Origin: Agelaius tricolor
Taxonomy: Eukaryota; Chordata; Aves; Passeriformes; Icteridae
NCBI GenBank assembly: GCA_023055355.1
Contig: JALJCS010000022.1
Location: 8,789,001 to 8,853,000, forward strand
Reading direction: 5' to 3'
DNA: 64,000 nt
Under the pieces are notes generated by a model. That model saw only the letters and a list, made by a program, of their open reading frames with translations. It ran no database searches and had not been told where the DNA came from. Each line of letters begins with the position of its first letter. Position 1 is the stretch's first letter. A program made the translations under genes and the position numbers. Positions 47,701 through 62,700 of this stretch are shown here, piece after piece.

Positions 47701-50700
47701 AATGGAAAGCCAAAGACTGAGGAATTCTTTCCCCAGTTTTCCCTATATAAAGTTTTAAATCTATCTAACCAGAATATAATTCAAAGACTTCCTTTTGTCA
47801 CGCTACTAAGTTGGGTTTTTTTGTGAAGAGCTTTGGAATAAGTTTTTTTTTGAAATCCAACTTAGTTGCACCCATCAGATCAGCCTTAGTCATATATTTG
47901 CTTTGACAGCTTCAGAGAACTGTAAGAGGAAGCCCTTGCTAACATTCCTTTTACAGAAGCTGTGCTGACTTTCTCAGGTAGATCGTATTCACTCAGGTGA
48001 CCACTAATTCCACTGGTAATGTATTTTCTGCTCTTCTGTCCAGTGCAAGGAACAGCTTTACAGACCTGCAGTGTCAAAGGTCCTCACTAGAACCTTTTTA
48101 ACTAACCTTCCACTTCCTACTAGCCATTTTTCTTCAAACCAATTTTAAGTGACCCAAGTCATCAACTGTACCACAGAACCCCTGTTTCATTCCTGAATAG
48201 AGCAGGAAGCCCTGGCTGAGTTTCACCTTGCCCACGTCATCTGTTTCTATTTATTACTACACATTTCTCACACTTTTATAGCTACCCACGTTTCAGACAG
48301 ATCCTTTTCTATCATCTAGGAGGGCTCTAGCAGTGGAGTTTCTTTCAGTGAGGACTAACACCGTTAATTCATTTTGCTTCTCCGTCACGGCCTCTCCTCT
48401 GAACATTTAATCTGTTCTGAACATTTTTTAATTACAAGTCTCCCCAGCTAAGACTCAGTTCACATCCAGCTTAAGGGTCCTTGTTCAAATTAACTCCATT
48501 AATCAGAACATTAAATTTTGCACTGAAATCAGAGACCCAATTGGTATATAATACATTTACCTTTCTTTAGTTTCAAACATTTCCAACACCACTATTATAT
48601 ATATATATATGTGTGTGTGTGTATGCACATATATGTATCAACACAGATCACATTCACTAAAAAATTTTATGGACATTTTTACCCTTCCTACTTTGTACCT
48701 TTTTCTCCTGATTTTTCAGTCGTTCCTGAAGTTCCTTCTTTTCTTTTTCCAGTTGTTCCACTTGTTTAGCCATAATAAAGTCAGGATCCAATTCTTCAAG
48801 ATCCTACAACCAAGTAAAGTTATCAATACAAAAAGGAGACAAAACTCCCACAAAAGGTAGTCTTTATTCCCCCAAGTAAAAAAGGTCCCATCCAAACCCA
48901 GAACTAAAGTTAATTGCCTCATTTTTAAGAGAGACTACAAGACCAGTTGCAGTACAAACCTATGAAACTCAGGCAGCCCAGCAATGTAACACTGAAATAA
49001 CAAAATAACTCCCCACTGCAACAATAAATCCCCTACCTCAATATCAATATCTTTAAATGCTTTGGCTCCCAGTTCAGTCTTCTTGATCTGCTCCAAGCGC
49101 TCCCGAACAGTTTTCTTTTTGATCTGCTCATGCTCCTGCAGGATCCTCTCCTTCTCCCTCTCCTTTGCCTCCTGGCGCAGCCTCTCCTCCTCAGCTTTCC
49201 TCACTTTCTGCAGTTCTGCTTCCCTTTGCTCCAGCTCCTCCTTTTCTCGCTGGATGTTCAAACTTTCCAGGCGCTCCTTTCTCTCCTCTATGGTCTGACG
49301 GCGTGCAAGGATACGCTGGTGCTCCTTCCTGGAATTTTTCAGGAAGGCAGTGACTGCCAGCTGATGCTGTTCTTCCTTCTCTTGCTGGATTGAAATTGAG
49401 AATAAGACAAGGATGTAAACAATCCCTCTTTAAAAAGGCAGTAAGCAAAACAAGTGCTTCTCAAGGAAAAATGCAAAGTTAATTAATTCTATCCTCCCAA
49501 CTTGCCAACTGAATGGAAGTACAGCTGTAGTGGTAAATCTAACCACTCATCCAAGAGGCATCCAAGGCAGTGCCAACTGCCCAGAATCAAGTGCATATGG
49601 AGAAAGTTGTCTGTAAAACACAATATTCTGCAACATAGCTTGGGTACGACAGTTTTACTTTTCCTGTCCAAAAATATTGTACACCCAGATGTTATTGATA
49701 TTGAAATCTCTGACTGGAATGCATGCGTGGGCCAATCTTGTTTGTCTCTGTATGTGTTTACAAGCATATCACCACAAAGCTGTTCTTTTAAATTTTGTTA
49801 TTTTCCAAACACACCAACAGAAGAAAAATGTATCCTAATTAACACATAACACTATTTGTGAGATGATAAAAAAGTAAGTCGACAACTTAAACATTGTATT
49901 TAAAAGCATTTTCATTACCTTACAAAAAACACTAGGATTCTAGACACTAGAACACAGACTGCTCTTTAAGCAGCCTTCCCACCCCCAGCATTGCCCAGAG
50001 CAGCCCCACAGTTCTTTGTGGACATTCATGCTGTACACACAAGGAGGTGTCAGTGTGCCTGCTCAGGGAGCTGCCCATTTCCATGAGTCCAGCCAAACAC
50101 TGCAGCCCAAATCAGCTCCCACACTCCCCCAGCTGTGCTACTCCTGAAATGTGAGCACCCACAGGGATATTTTTAGTAACCTGTCACTTCTAGGGCACTC
50201 AGCAAAAACACTGAAACATCCATACTTTGCTGCAGATCTGAATGCATTGAAAGCTAAATGGAGGGGCCAGAAACACCAAAGTAAAAAGCTTTAGACAAAT
50301 TTAATGGTTTTGTGAATTATTAGAAACACGACAAATTAAAAGCTTTTAAGCAACTGACAAAAATGGAAGGTTTTGACCTGACTAGTGAAGGAAAAAAGGA
50401 TATCAACTTGTTCTGCAGCTTCTCTAACCACACAGATTGATATCAACCTTGATACTGTTCTCCAATTATACAAGTGTAATGACCACTAATGGGTTAAATG
50501 AGGAGGATTTATGTCTTATTCAGCTACTAACTGTACTAAGATGTCAAGTGCAAGACTGACTGCCATTTCTATCAATGGATGTATAGTTAAAACATGTTTT
50601 TTCTTTCAAAATAACAATCTAATACTCATCACAAATCAAATATTTTTAAGGGAACACCTATATAAAAATATTTTTATCTTAAACACTAATGTATGGTCAA

Positions 50701-53700
50701 GCTAACATAAAACAAAGTGAGCATTGGGAGCCGTGATGCAGTTCTATGTTCTACATTTAGATTTTAAGAATATTATTTAGTATTTCAATCTGTAGAGAAT
50801 CTAACATAGACATGTTGCTATCAGCCTTTTTTGCCTATGCAACAAATATCTAAAGTGTCAGCTATGAAATCTTTCATAAACCTGAAACCAATGAAAAAAT
50901 TATCAGTGTTCTAGTGAAAGAAGTGAAGGTTTAATTTGCCATGAAGAAAGCATGCTGGAAATTTGAGACTGATTTACACCTCGTTGTTACAGAGCTCTGG
51001 AAAACCTGAAATATGAGTCTGACCTTGAAGCCAAGAGCCCCAGGGAGGAGGAAAAGAAGTGACAAAGACAGGTCAGGTCTTAAGCTGTGGGATGTTTTTG
51101 TTCTATAAAGCTGCATTCCAGGTTTTTCAAAACAGCAGTTTCTCCAGGAAGAATAAATGAAGCAGGCTCTTGGATTTTCAAAAATGCATACAAAACTTTA
51201 AACAAATCCTAGTTCTGTAGGCTCACATATGGGACAGTTATTATTTGTTATATCCTAGACCCATTATTTGCAAGACTGGAAACTTTAAATTCAGGCCTCT
51301 TGTGTACATATTGTCATATTTTGGTTATGACCAGAAACTAACTAGCTGAGTGCTTTTAAGAATGACTTCTTTAAAAGCACAAAAAACTGATTACCACTAA
51401 GCTGAAAAAAAGGAAAGTAAAATGTCTAATCTGAGAAAACACATTCATTAAAATATAAGCTTTGTCAACATTCTCCTAAGACTTTAAACGACTTACCATT
51501 AAGTGAGGAGGCTTAATGACTGCAAGAGCCTTAGCCAGAGCTGAGGACATGGCAGTCAGCTGGTTTCTGATCTGCTCAGAAGGCATGCTCTGTAGCTGAG
51601 GGCCCAGGGGAGCATCCTCTCTAGTACAGTAATTCAAATCTGAACCAAAACTCAGTGTCCGGGTTGTGTGATCAAGGCGAACCTTTGTAAAAACAGAAAA
51701 AAAAGGAAGAAAAAGGATTGGATTTTTTATTGAACAATTTCTCTGTTGCTCTGCCTATGACCACTGTGAGTCAAGAGAGGCTCTAAGCAGAAATAACTTA
51801 AAAAAAATTAGTAGGAGAAAAATAGCACTGTCAATGAAGGTATATTTCTATGGTTTAGAAAAAAAAAACCCCAAACAAGAACAAAACCAGAACCACTGGA
51901 AGAGACTGAACTTTCAATGACTCAAGGAAATGAGCACTGAAAGACAAATCACTCTTGTCTCTTCCTCCACACTGTCAAGCAGTTCCTTTTTATCATATGC
52001 AATACACATGACCCCAGACATGACTGACACAGTCTTTGTACAGCCCTCACCTGTAGGTCACAATGCCTGGCTGCATCCACGATACAACGCTCCAGCTGGA
52101 AAGCATCCACAAAGGGAACCAGGGTGCACAGACGAGCAAACTCAATGCTTTGATAAATCTGGGCCACCTGAATGTGAACAGAAACATCAAGTATTTTTCC
52201 TCAATAAAAAGAAATCAGAAGTAGAAGTTGTTGTAGAGGCCTTAAAGTTAACTCGCTTAATTGTCAATAAATGAACGTATACATAAGAATGCAGTTGCAA
52301 ATACTGTTTGAGGATTCTATTTCTGTACTGTATTCAGATTAAACCCCATTCCTGAATGGCTGCTTTGTATGAAGGAGACTGGCAGCAGTAACTACATCCA
52401 GCTATGCTGCTAATTAGCCTTCAACTATTTCTTTAGCACACCAGAAATAACACTGCTCATCACTGGCAATGAAAGCAGGTCAATGAAATGTGCATTTTAT
52501 AAAAAAAAACTTAGATACAAATACAATTTAAAAAAAAAAAAGAAACTAAAAATCAAAGTGAAAAACTTCCCTCCCTGACCTTACTCCAAAGAGAAGTAAT
52601 GATGAAAGTCTAGAGAAGAAACTACACCACTGTACCCCACTATCAAGTATATCTACTATTGTTGTATTTAAATTATGCACCAACTGAAGATATGGGTTAT
52701 ATATTAGAAAAATGTATTTGAAAATCAGTCTTCTATTTGATAGAAAGAAAAATTATTTCAGCATTAAAGTTTTCAACTTAATCTTCCTCCAAAGCATATT
52801 CTATCTAGCTTATGTATATTAGGAACATACACTATCTTTACTCATACCTGCTGCAGAAGGCGAAGGATGGTGTTGTTTTGCAGGTGAGGAATGTACAGCT
52901 GCAGCTCAGGTTCCTTCTCAGCTTGGTCCTTCACCCAGTTCAGAACCTATCAAAAGTCTGAAAAGTTACTCTATCTGCATTGACCTGTACAAACTTCACC
53001 ATTAAAGTAACATTTCTGGTTTACACTCTTAAAACAAGAGCACTTCTGTCCAGATACTGTTTTACTGAAGGGCATCCTTTGATCAGAACACTTACAGTTA
53101 CAAAGGAGAGCTGACAGTTTTTGTATGAAGGCGACTGACAGTACTGGCAACATTTACCACACTGCTAATTTACCTTCAAGTTCTTTTTAGCACCTCAAAT
53201 ATCTTTGTTCCCACTATCAAAGAAAAAGAACATGATGTGCTACATCAACTGCAGAATTTACACTAATCTAATCAACAGCTCTCACATTATTCTAACTCCC
53301 AACACTCTACCTTTTAATAGTAAAACCAGTCATTGGTTCATCTTTCCACTTAGCACACAACCCACTTGCCAGCATATGCCCACGTGTGCACACAGTGTTC
53401 TTATTTTGAACCTTTAAACAAAATTAACTCAGTATCATCTCCACCAACAAAACCTTCTGACACATTCCCAAAACTCTGCACCTTCATGGAGCCCTGTGAA
53501 TAGCACCCAAAAGATCTGAGGGAATTTTCATTCTATTTCAGTAACCTGTGCACATGCCGTGCACATGTCATGGTAATGGAACTTCACCAAATCAAGGCTA
53601 CTACTGAAAAACCAGGCAATAGAAAAAGGTGGTTGATATTTACCACAAATCAATACTGAAATAACAGACTATTAGTCAAGACCAATTACTACACACACAG

Positions 53701-56700
53701 AGCTACAAAAACCTTACCTTGCTGACACGGGCACTCAACTTGAGGGGGTGAAAGTCTACTTCAAGCCAATTGTAAAGTTCTTTCACTTCTGGGACAACAT
53801 ATTGCACTACATTGAACCTGACCTACAGTCAACAAAAAAAATCCAAAGATCCCAACATAAATACAGTATTAACCAATAGTTAATGCTTTAAGAATTTCAT
53901 ATTTAACAAGTTAAACAGGAAACAGATGTGGTTTTTAAAACAGGAAACTAGGTATTTTTCATTACATTCTTAACTGCAGTGACAGTAATTCTACACTACA
54001 TCAATTAAATGTAGTTAAAAATGGGAAAGTAGACAAAAAACAAGCAATCTAAACAGACTAGAGTGCCATCCTCAGCCATTTCTAAGACACAAGCCTACTA
54101 CACAAAAACAGGCCCACATCCAAACTAAAACCATACATCTCTGTTCATTATTAAATTTCTGAAGCCTTAAATTGTGGGTTTGAGGCAGACTGGAGAGGTG
54201 CTGCAAGAGGAATAAATTCAAATTGTAAAATGAGCTTTGAACCTAAATTTTAGATATGAGTGCAAATGACTGCAAGAAATCCAAACATTCTCTGAAAATA
54301 GCCATTACTTAAAGTCTAATTTGTTTATGAGCATTGGGGGAGGTCTGAAGAAAGATAAATCTAACACCCCTTCAAATTAAACACAATGAAGTTTTCATAA
54401 TCACTTAGATCCAACATTTGACATCTGGCCTGCGCTTATCCAAAATACATTTAAAACAGAAAAATAAGCACTTGGTTCAGTTAATTACACACTTCAGAGT
54501 TGGAAAAAAACCCCAAAGTTCTAGATCACAACATGTTTCAGACCCCTCAGTGTTTCTAATCACTATTTAAAGACTCCACTGAATTGCACACAAGTGTTCA
54601 TTACCACTGCCATTTCCAAACACTCCTTGTGAATCTGCAATTAAGTTCCAATTACCCACACAGCTGTTTTAGCTATAAAATTGCTGTCCCACAGCTAAGC
54701 AGAGTGCTCTAGAAGGAGCAGGACTCAGCACTAAAGAGCTGCTGAGCTGAGCCCTAGTGCCCACCATGTCGTTGATGAGGCTGGCCCGGGTAGGGGGCGC
54801 CTGCAGCCCCAGCAGGGTGGCCAGGCGCCGCTGCTTCTCCACGATGATTCCATCCATGTCCAGGAGACGAGCAATGTCAGTTCTCTCTGGAGTTATTGGA
54901 ATGGACAGCGTTGCCAGAAGGACTCGAGTGGACATCCTGGTGAAAGAGCAGAAGTGCAAGAGAACACTTAGGAATTCCTGTTCATGTATGTACCAGGTCA
55001 AGAGAGGAATGGGGAGCATCCATGATGCAAAACTGTGTAAAAACACCAGAAATAACAGAGGAGACACCAACTATAGCATGAGAGGAAACAGTGAAATCTT
55101 GTGAGGAAAACACCACCACTCAAAAGAGAAAAAGAAAACAAACCCCCAGATATTTATTGACTTGCATATCTTCTCAGTAAAGAGAAGGAAGCTTAACTGA
55201 GGTGATGCTAATGTTTGAAATACTTACACTGCAGCTTTGTAAAACATCCTCCTTGCTCTAGCTTTCTTTTGAGGCAATTAGTACTGGCCAATTTAGGCAG
55301 AGCTGCTCATAGCCATACACGTCATCTGCTTCTTTTGGGGTACAATTTAGTTTATTTTTGAACCTAGGGGGTTAAAAGTAGATTCTAAGATCACAGCAAG
55401 TATCTTTCCCCACCTCTGCATCTCCTCTTGTGTGAGATTCTTTCGCATTTCTCTTGATAAGTGATAAAGGCGGTGAAGGGTGGATGCGTGAAAAAGAGCA
55501 TTTCCTGATTTCCAGAAGACAGTTGAAACTTTGTGGTAGTAATTTGCCATCAGCTGTGGTTTGGGTGGCTTCTTAGACAATGCAAATAGTCCATGAATAT
55601 CTTCCACTGCTTTGAAAGCTTCCTAAAAAATCCCAAAACAACCAAATACACCATTGTTAGGAAGTTTTTTGCAGCATCATAAAAAAGGAAAAATGTAAAT
55701 TTATTATAGGTTATAAGACTATATATATATTAATATATATAAGACTATATATATTATAATTAATATATTAATATTAATATATATATAAGACTATATATAT
55801 ATTAAATATAAAATATTTAATACTACTGAAAACTGTGATCTTCAGTTTTGTCAGCTACATGAAATTAAATACTTCTTTCTTAATAAATTATTTGGACAAA
55901 CTTACTTTAACTATCTGCTTAGAAGTTTGTATTTTTGAAAACTTGTTTCATTCCAATTTTCAAGCTAGAAACCAAGGTGGGTAGGGAGCCAAACAAAAAA
56001 TCTCTCAAAGTTCTACCATCAAAGTTTGGTTTGAAATGCTGTGCAGGAACACCAGACTAAGCATTCAGTATTCTAGATATTAAGACTTTATTCTTTAGCT
56101 CTTATCCTCTCTTCATCTTGCTGCGTGTACCATGAGACAAGAACAGCTTGGGGAAAATTCTGGCAAGGCTGCAGACCAAGCGTGATGGGGAGCCCTGCTG
56201 CATACCTGCCACAGCTCCATGCTGATAGCACTGTCCAGCTGCACCAGCCTGGTCTCCAGGTGCATGGACTGGCTGTCAGGGTTGTTGAGGTTGATGGCTG
56301 TGCTTTGGTTGTGGTGCCGCTGGATCTGCCCCAGGTGCATGCGCAGGTTATCGCAGAGCTTGCGGAACTCCGCTTTCCGCGTGTACTGCAGGCAGAACTT
56401 GAAAGCTGCAAAAAAGGAATGATGGAAATGGAAAATGTTCACTAATGGTGACTTCACGGTACTTCTAAATGGGATTCAAGTATGTAAATCAGTACACTTA
56501 AAAAATCTTCATTTGCAGTCAAAAGACATCTCAAACATGATACAATCTGTCACACATAATGAGTAAGTGACAATGCAGTGCATTTTCATCTTGACCTCAA
56601 AAGATGAAGATGTTTCCACATAATTAAGATTAAAGAGCAAAGGGAATACTTTAAGTCTCTTTAAAAATGTTCTAATTTATGTAGTGATTCCAGCTTTTAG

Positions 56701-59700
56701 TCTGAACTAAGAGCACACAAAATCCTGTGAATGGCATGAATTCAGGTTTTGGCATTTTATAAAATGTGGGGGAAAAATTCTCAAGTCATCTAAAGATGGT
56801 AACGTCAAACGAAGCTTTCAAATGACTGGACATGACACAGACAAAAACCCTGTCATTAATCCCATAATTCTCAAACACCAGTCCTTGTTCTGGCTTCCAG
56901 AGATAAGCACAACACAAGTGCAGGAAAGAGGTCAAGAAGAGGGGATGGACTGTAGAGGGGGATCAAGGCCACCCAAAACCCTGGAAGCCCTCCAACCCAT
57001 TTCCAGAAAGGTCCAGAAGAACAGATGGAACAGGAGAACGGATTTGCATAACAAGTGAGAAATTCATCTATAAAAAGGTCAAGCCCAGGTGTGTGTACAC
57101 CCCAGGACACCCCCATCAGCTGGATCAACACTGAGGACTGGTGACTTCTCTCTTTTACCCTCCCATTCTTTCTCTCTAACCCTCTCTTTAATTCAACCCT
57201 CTCTTCTTCCACCCTATCCCTTTACCCAAAACCCACTTATGTGGGTTATACTGGGACTAACACACCAATTTTCATGCCAAGCATGCCATTCACTACTAAA
57301 ACTATGTAAGCTTTCAAGGACCCTCTGATTCTTGTTGTTCCTTTTGACCACATGCATCTACAAATCTTGATGTTCCCCTCCCCTTCAGGGGGACACACCA
57401 CATCATTACAGTTCAAGTTTCCATCTTTTGCACCTACCTTGCTGTGCAATGTCATGGTACAGGCGTTCTACTCGAGAATTATTTCGGAGAAGATCCAAAC
57501 ACTGCCTGTAGGACTCCCACAGAAATTTAACCCAGGGTGTCAAAAGCAGGCGGTCAGTACGATCCTGAGTGTCTTCTCCACTCACAGCACTCAAAAGAAC
57601 ACTTCAGTCAGGGCAGTGGGGTAAGGAAAGAGAAAAAAGAGAAATGGTTTATTCCCTATAATTCTTTCTCATCAGTTTTTCTTACCAAGTTCTAAGATGA
57701 GTCTGGAAAAATCTGAACAGCTAATTGCTGCTGAAGGTCTATTGCTTATTTTCAAACTGGTCCCTCAGACTGCTCTCAGACTGCTCCCTTTTCTTTTAAA
57801 GGACATAGATAATTATTTCAAAGTTTTAAGTTTCAAACTTTGGCCACTGCATATATGACTGATATGTCCAAGCTCCAGAGGTAAGACATCAGAAGCTTGT
57901 ATCCTTCAAAGGAAACTAACTCCAGGACCTTCACCTTCCCTTTCCTAGCAGGGAGCTGTGTCCTGTACCTCTGTTAGAGTCAAGTATCAGTGCCAATGCA
58001 GACACTTTAGTACTTGCTGACACTTCCCTTTTAGTCACCAGCACTGCTGCCAGAGTTCACTTCATGTTGACATGTGACACAAATGCTGTGTTATGATCTG
58101 CACACATCAGAAACCAGAATACTCACACTAGCATTTCAAATCCTTTACAAATTCTGACATGAAAAAGATTATTAAATACATCAGAAGTAATACAATAATC
58201 TTGCATTTAGAGCTTCCCTCACCACAGGAATATAAGGCAGGGGAAAGCATTCCCAAGACACTGAGACCAATTCAGTGCTATGTCCCATATGATCCCTTTC
58301 TGCTAAACAATCCATTCAACATGTTTAACTCACAAAAAAACATCTTCCCTAAGCCTTCATTTTGAAAATTCTTTTTGAACTGTTTTTAATATAAAATCTC
58401 AACTCTTGTATCTTTTCTACTACACCATTTGCAGCTCTCATTGTCATCCTTGGCTACTACATAAACTATTAAACACGACACATCACCAGTGCTTTCACTA
58501 ACAGATCAAGAGGTGAATCCAGCAAAAAAGCATGAGAAGTCTAGAAAACAGGACCTAAAAAACACTAAGGAAACTGTGCTTGTTTAGAGGAGAAGTGTGA
58601 TTGAAAAGATCCACTCTCTAGTCCTCTGTTATAGAAAGGAGAACAAGGAAAAGAGAGGTCAGTAAATCTTCACTGTTTAACTATTAGTGGATTCCTCTAT
58701 AACAATTTCAGGCACTGAAATAACATGAATGACACTGCCCCCTATTGAAGACACGTCTGTCACCTTCTCTTTTTTGCAACCAACTTCTACTAGAGAGTTT
58801 TGCTGTTAACATGTAATACAGAGCAGGTTTTTGAGTATTATTTGACTACTACAACTCTATTCCTATGCAAGACAAATATTCAGTCATTTCTTCCAATTTT
58901 TTATAATTTCTATCACCATTCTATCACCATTACCTATCCTATTAATTCTCTCTTGACTGTACATATCGTGTTCTTTCTTCTATTATCTCATCACTTAACC
59001 AAGCAAGTATAAAGTAACACTTCCTTTTGTTTGTAGGTGCACAATGTGGAGAGAAGAAATGAAGGCTATCACACACAAGAATTACATTGGTCTGATATAA
59101 TTAACAGCATTTCTACATCAACTAGTAATGATCAGTTTACCATAATAAACTCTCCAAAACCACTACAGATGCAGATCTGAGCAGACACTGGAAAGTGGTG
59201 ACCCAACTCCCAGAACCATTCCCACTGCACCTAGATTTTCTACTTCTTACTGCTTACTTTCTTTACTCAGGTTTTTATTCAATGTAGAATTCCTGCCTTT
59301 ATCCCCATCTATAAAATCTCTAGAACACCACTAGTATTCCATTTCAAGTCTACCACATTTCTATCTCAGCTCTGCGACTGAAATTAGGGATACTTTCTAT
59401 GAATTGCTACATTTTAAAGACAGGCTGCACACCTTTCTGGAGTCTGAATGTTATCCAAGTCTTCTATGTCCAGTACCATCTGCTGGGATTCTTCCTTAGC
59501 TGCTTCTGTTTTTTCTTCAGCTAATTTTAAATAGGCTCGAACAACATCCTCCAAGGATTTGATGTTAACCTACACCAAAGGCAAAAAAATGGGAAGATGT
59601 TTCCACCCACAACAGGCAACATATCTTTTAAAATGTAACTGCTACAAACCCAAGAACATCTAAAAAGCAGATTAATCCTAATTCAGGGCAAATCAGTTAC

Positions 59701-62700
59701 TTTTAGATTCTATCAGCTGACAGGTACCACGCTTGCTATAAATACACACAATAAAAACTCAAAAGCCATACCTGCTGGCAAATATTCTTGTACTGGTACA
59801 ATCCTTCTTTTGCCAGGTGGCTCTTGCGCAGATCCACGCAGAGCTCCAGGTACTTCAGCATAATTGGCTCGTGGATTTTCTGCCATGTTCGGTGTTTCTT
59901 ACTTTTCATAACATCATAGAGAACATCGAGAGCAGGCTGCTTTTTGCCAACCTCAAGAAATTCTGAAAGTAAAATCCCAGTTAGCAAAAACTTGCACACC
60001 AGAAGATGCATTTTTTTATGCTTAACACAGGAAACATTCAGTATTTAATTAACTCTACCCAGAGTGCATTGATGGTTGGATTTAGTTGGCCAGATCAAAA
60101 ACCTTGGCAACTCAGTGCCAGTCGTTCAATGACGTAACTGGCAAACAAATGTTGACCAGGAAATTTACATGGGAATTTCAGGACAGCAGAGATGTCTCTC
60201 CATGCATCCAGGCATGACTGAGCACTTCATACACATGAATGTGTATAAATACACACATCCAGTTTTAACCATCCTGGTTTCAGCAAGGACAAGGAATACC
60301 CACCAGGAGGCTTGTGGGTACAGCACCTACCAAGGGCATTTAACAAGGTATAAAACATACCACAAATGTGACTGAATGTACTGCTCTCAGGTGGGGGAGG
60401 GAGAAAGGAAGGAGAGGAAGGAAAAAAACTTCACTCAGCAAAGTTGTTCATTTGTTGTTTTAAACTCCTGAGTGGTTTAGCACTTCAGTTTACAGAAGTT
60501 ACATCAAAAGCTGCTGCAGTTTAGTTGAAGGGTCAGACACTTTTTAATCAGCCTTGCTGCTGAAACCAGTGCCCCATTTATTCCTTCCTAGGCAGCTGCT
60601 GTTATTAACAGGAGCTCTCAGCATCACAGCAGCTCCCACCTCTGATAGCCCACACATTCTGCCTTGCACAAAACACAGCAAACCACCCACTGGAAAAACT
60701 GAGGCAGCGACCCACATACACACAGCCCCTACTCTGAATGAACTCTGCACTGCAGAACAGCACGAGAAATGAACACACAGAATGGGAAGCAAACAGGTTT
60801 AAAAGATAAGCGAGGTCAAGTACAGCCAGTAGGAAACATGCCTGTTCTTAAAGGCTGAGGGGTGGAGTCAGTACTGCCATGAAGTGCCTTGGAAAGCACT
60901 CATTCCTAAAGAAATAATGGCAGAAACTGTTAAAGTAGGGGCCTGCTCCAGGGGCTCAGACATCACAGAGCTTCCAAGTTCTGGAATCTCAAATTTGACA
61001 TTAAACATGGCAAAAGGTTTAGACTGAAAGCAGCAGAGTGGTTTTAATTTAAGGACCACAACAGCTCATATTCATGGATCAGTTTATGCAAATAATGAGC
61101 TGGCAGAAGATGAGCAAGCTCCTTTCTAGAGAAAGCACTGTGATACAACTGAAGATAATCAAAGTTACGGTGTGGCAGTACCCAGCAGAACTTTACTCAC
61201 CAGGGGAATTTTAATAAAGCTACCCTCCATCCCATAATTTACACTGCTCTTCTATCTCAGAGCTGCTTTTGAGACAACTACTGTTGAGCTTTACACTTTA
61301 TTTATGAAAATAAACTTGAAAGGCAAGTTTGATCCTGCAACAATGCCAGGGCACTCCAAGCACAGTGCTCAGTGGTCAATAACCAACTGGACAAAGCACA
61401 AAATTAATTTATGTTGTTTTGAAACTTTTAATTAACTCTGGCCAAGCAGGTTCTTACAAGTAAGTCAAATAATTAAGGCTAATTTAAGAGACACTTCAGT
61501 AAAAGCACAAAATGAACCTGAAGAACCAATTACAGCACACAATGCCAAGCTCTGCAGTAGGAACTGTAAGTTATGGAAATTCAGATCTGTAACATATAAA
61601 CTGTAAAGCTGAGTCCATAAGTAGCTGTAAGAGTTACCTTCTACTAGTTTTGTTCTTTTATACTACTTAAAATGCTAACAGGTATCCAGAGTTGTAACTG
61701 AAGCTGAGTGGTCAAGAACCAGCTGATACACATCAACAACTCACCTACTGCTGCTAACCCAAAATCCTGAATTAAACTCCATTTTCAATCTGAGAAAACA
61801 TGTCACTACAAAAGGTGACAAAGATGTCAAGTGCTTTACAGTATCTCTAACAGTGAGCAGGCTTAGTATCTGCAACAATAAAACACTCCTTAAAGTTGCA
61901 TTACATCCCTGAATACAAAGCAATGCCAAATATAACAATAGCGGAGGGTTGGCCTTGACCTACATTTATCAATTATAAAAACACTTTTCTTACATATCTG
62001 TATACACTTAAACTCCTTCATGCTCTTCGTATTTCCAAACATCACCTCTGTATGTTGAAGTCACTGAGAACATAAAGTGCTTCTAATGCTCACTTGAGCC
62101 TTACTTATAAAACACACACTGAAACTCTGGAAACTGCACTGAATGTCCCCATTAAAAATGCCAGTTTAACATTAAACTGCTTCCTGCAACACACAATCTG
62201 CCTTAGGTATGACTTTCCACCCTTTAATATGCTTGGCTGTGGTTAGATTGAGCCCCTGCAGTTTGTAAGTGCTGACACTGCTTGTCATGTTTTCCATTCA
62301 GTCCACTGAAATTCAGGATTGCCAGCATCTGTCTGGAGAACACCCCCTACAGCTCCACTCCTTCACTTCAACACAACTTAGCAGACTTGCAGCAGTATAA
62401 GAAATGTGAACTTAAATACCAGGAAAGCATCAATAATAATAATAATAATGAGCAGTTTAAAGTCAATATTCCAGAAATGTGATTTGCACACCAAATATCA
62501 CTTCCTTACTCAAGAATTTCCAAATGTAAATGAATTTATATATTATGGTACGTGCATCTTTTCCAGTGCAAGGACTGACACAACACATCTTCATCCCTGA
62601 ATGCTGCCTGAAGCTGATTTTATCTTTCATCTTTTTATATTTGTGGGAAAGATTTTTACAATGAATTTTTGATTAAAAATCTTGAGAATGTGCAGTACTT

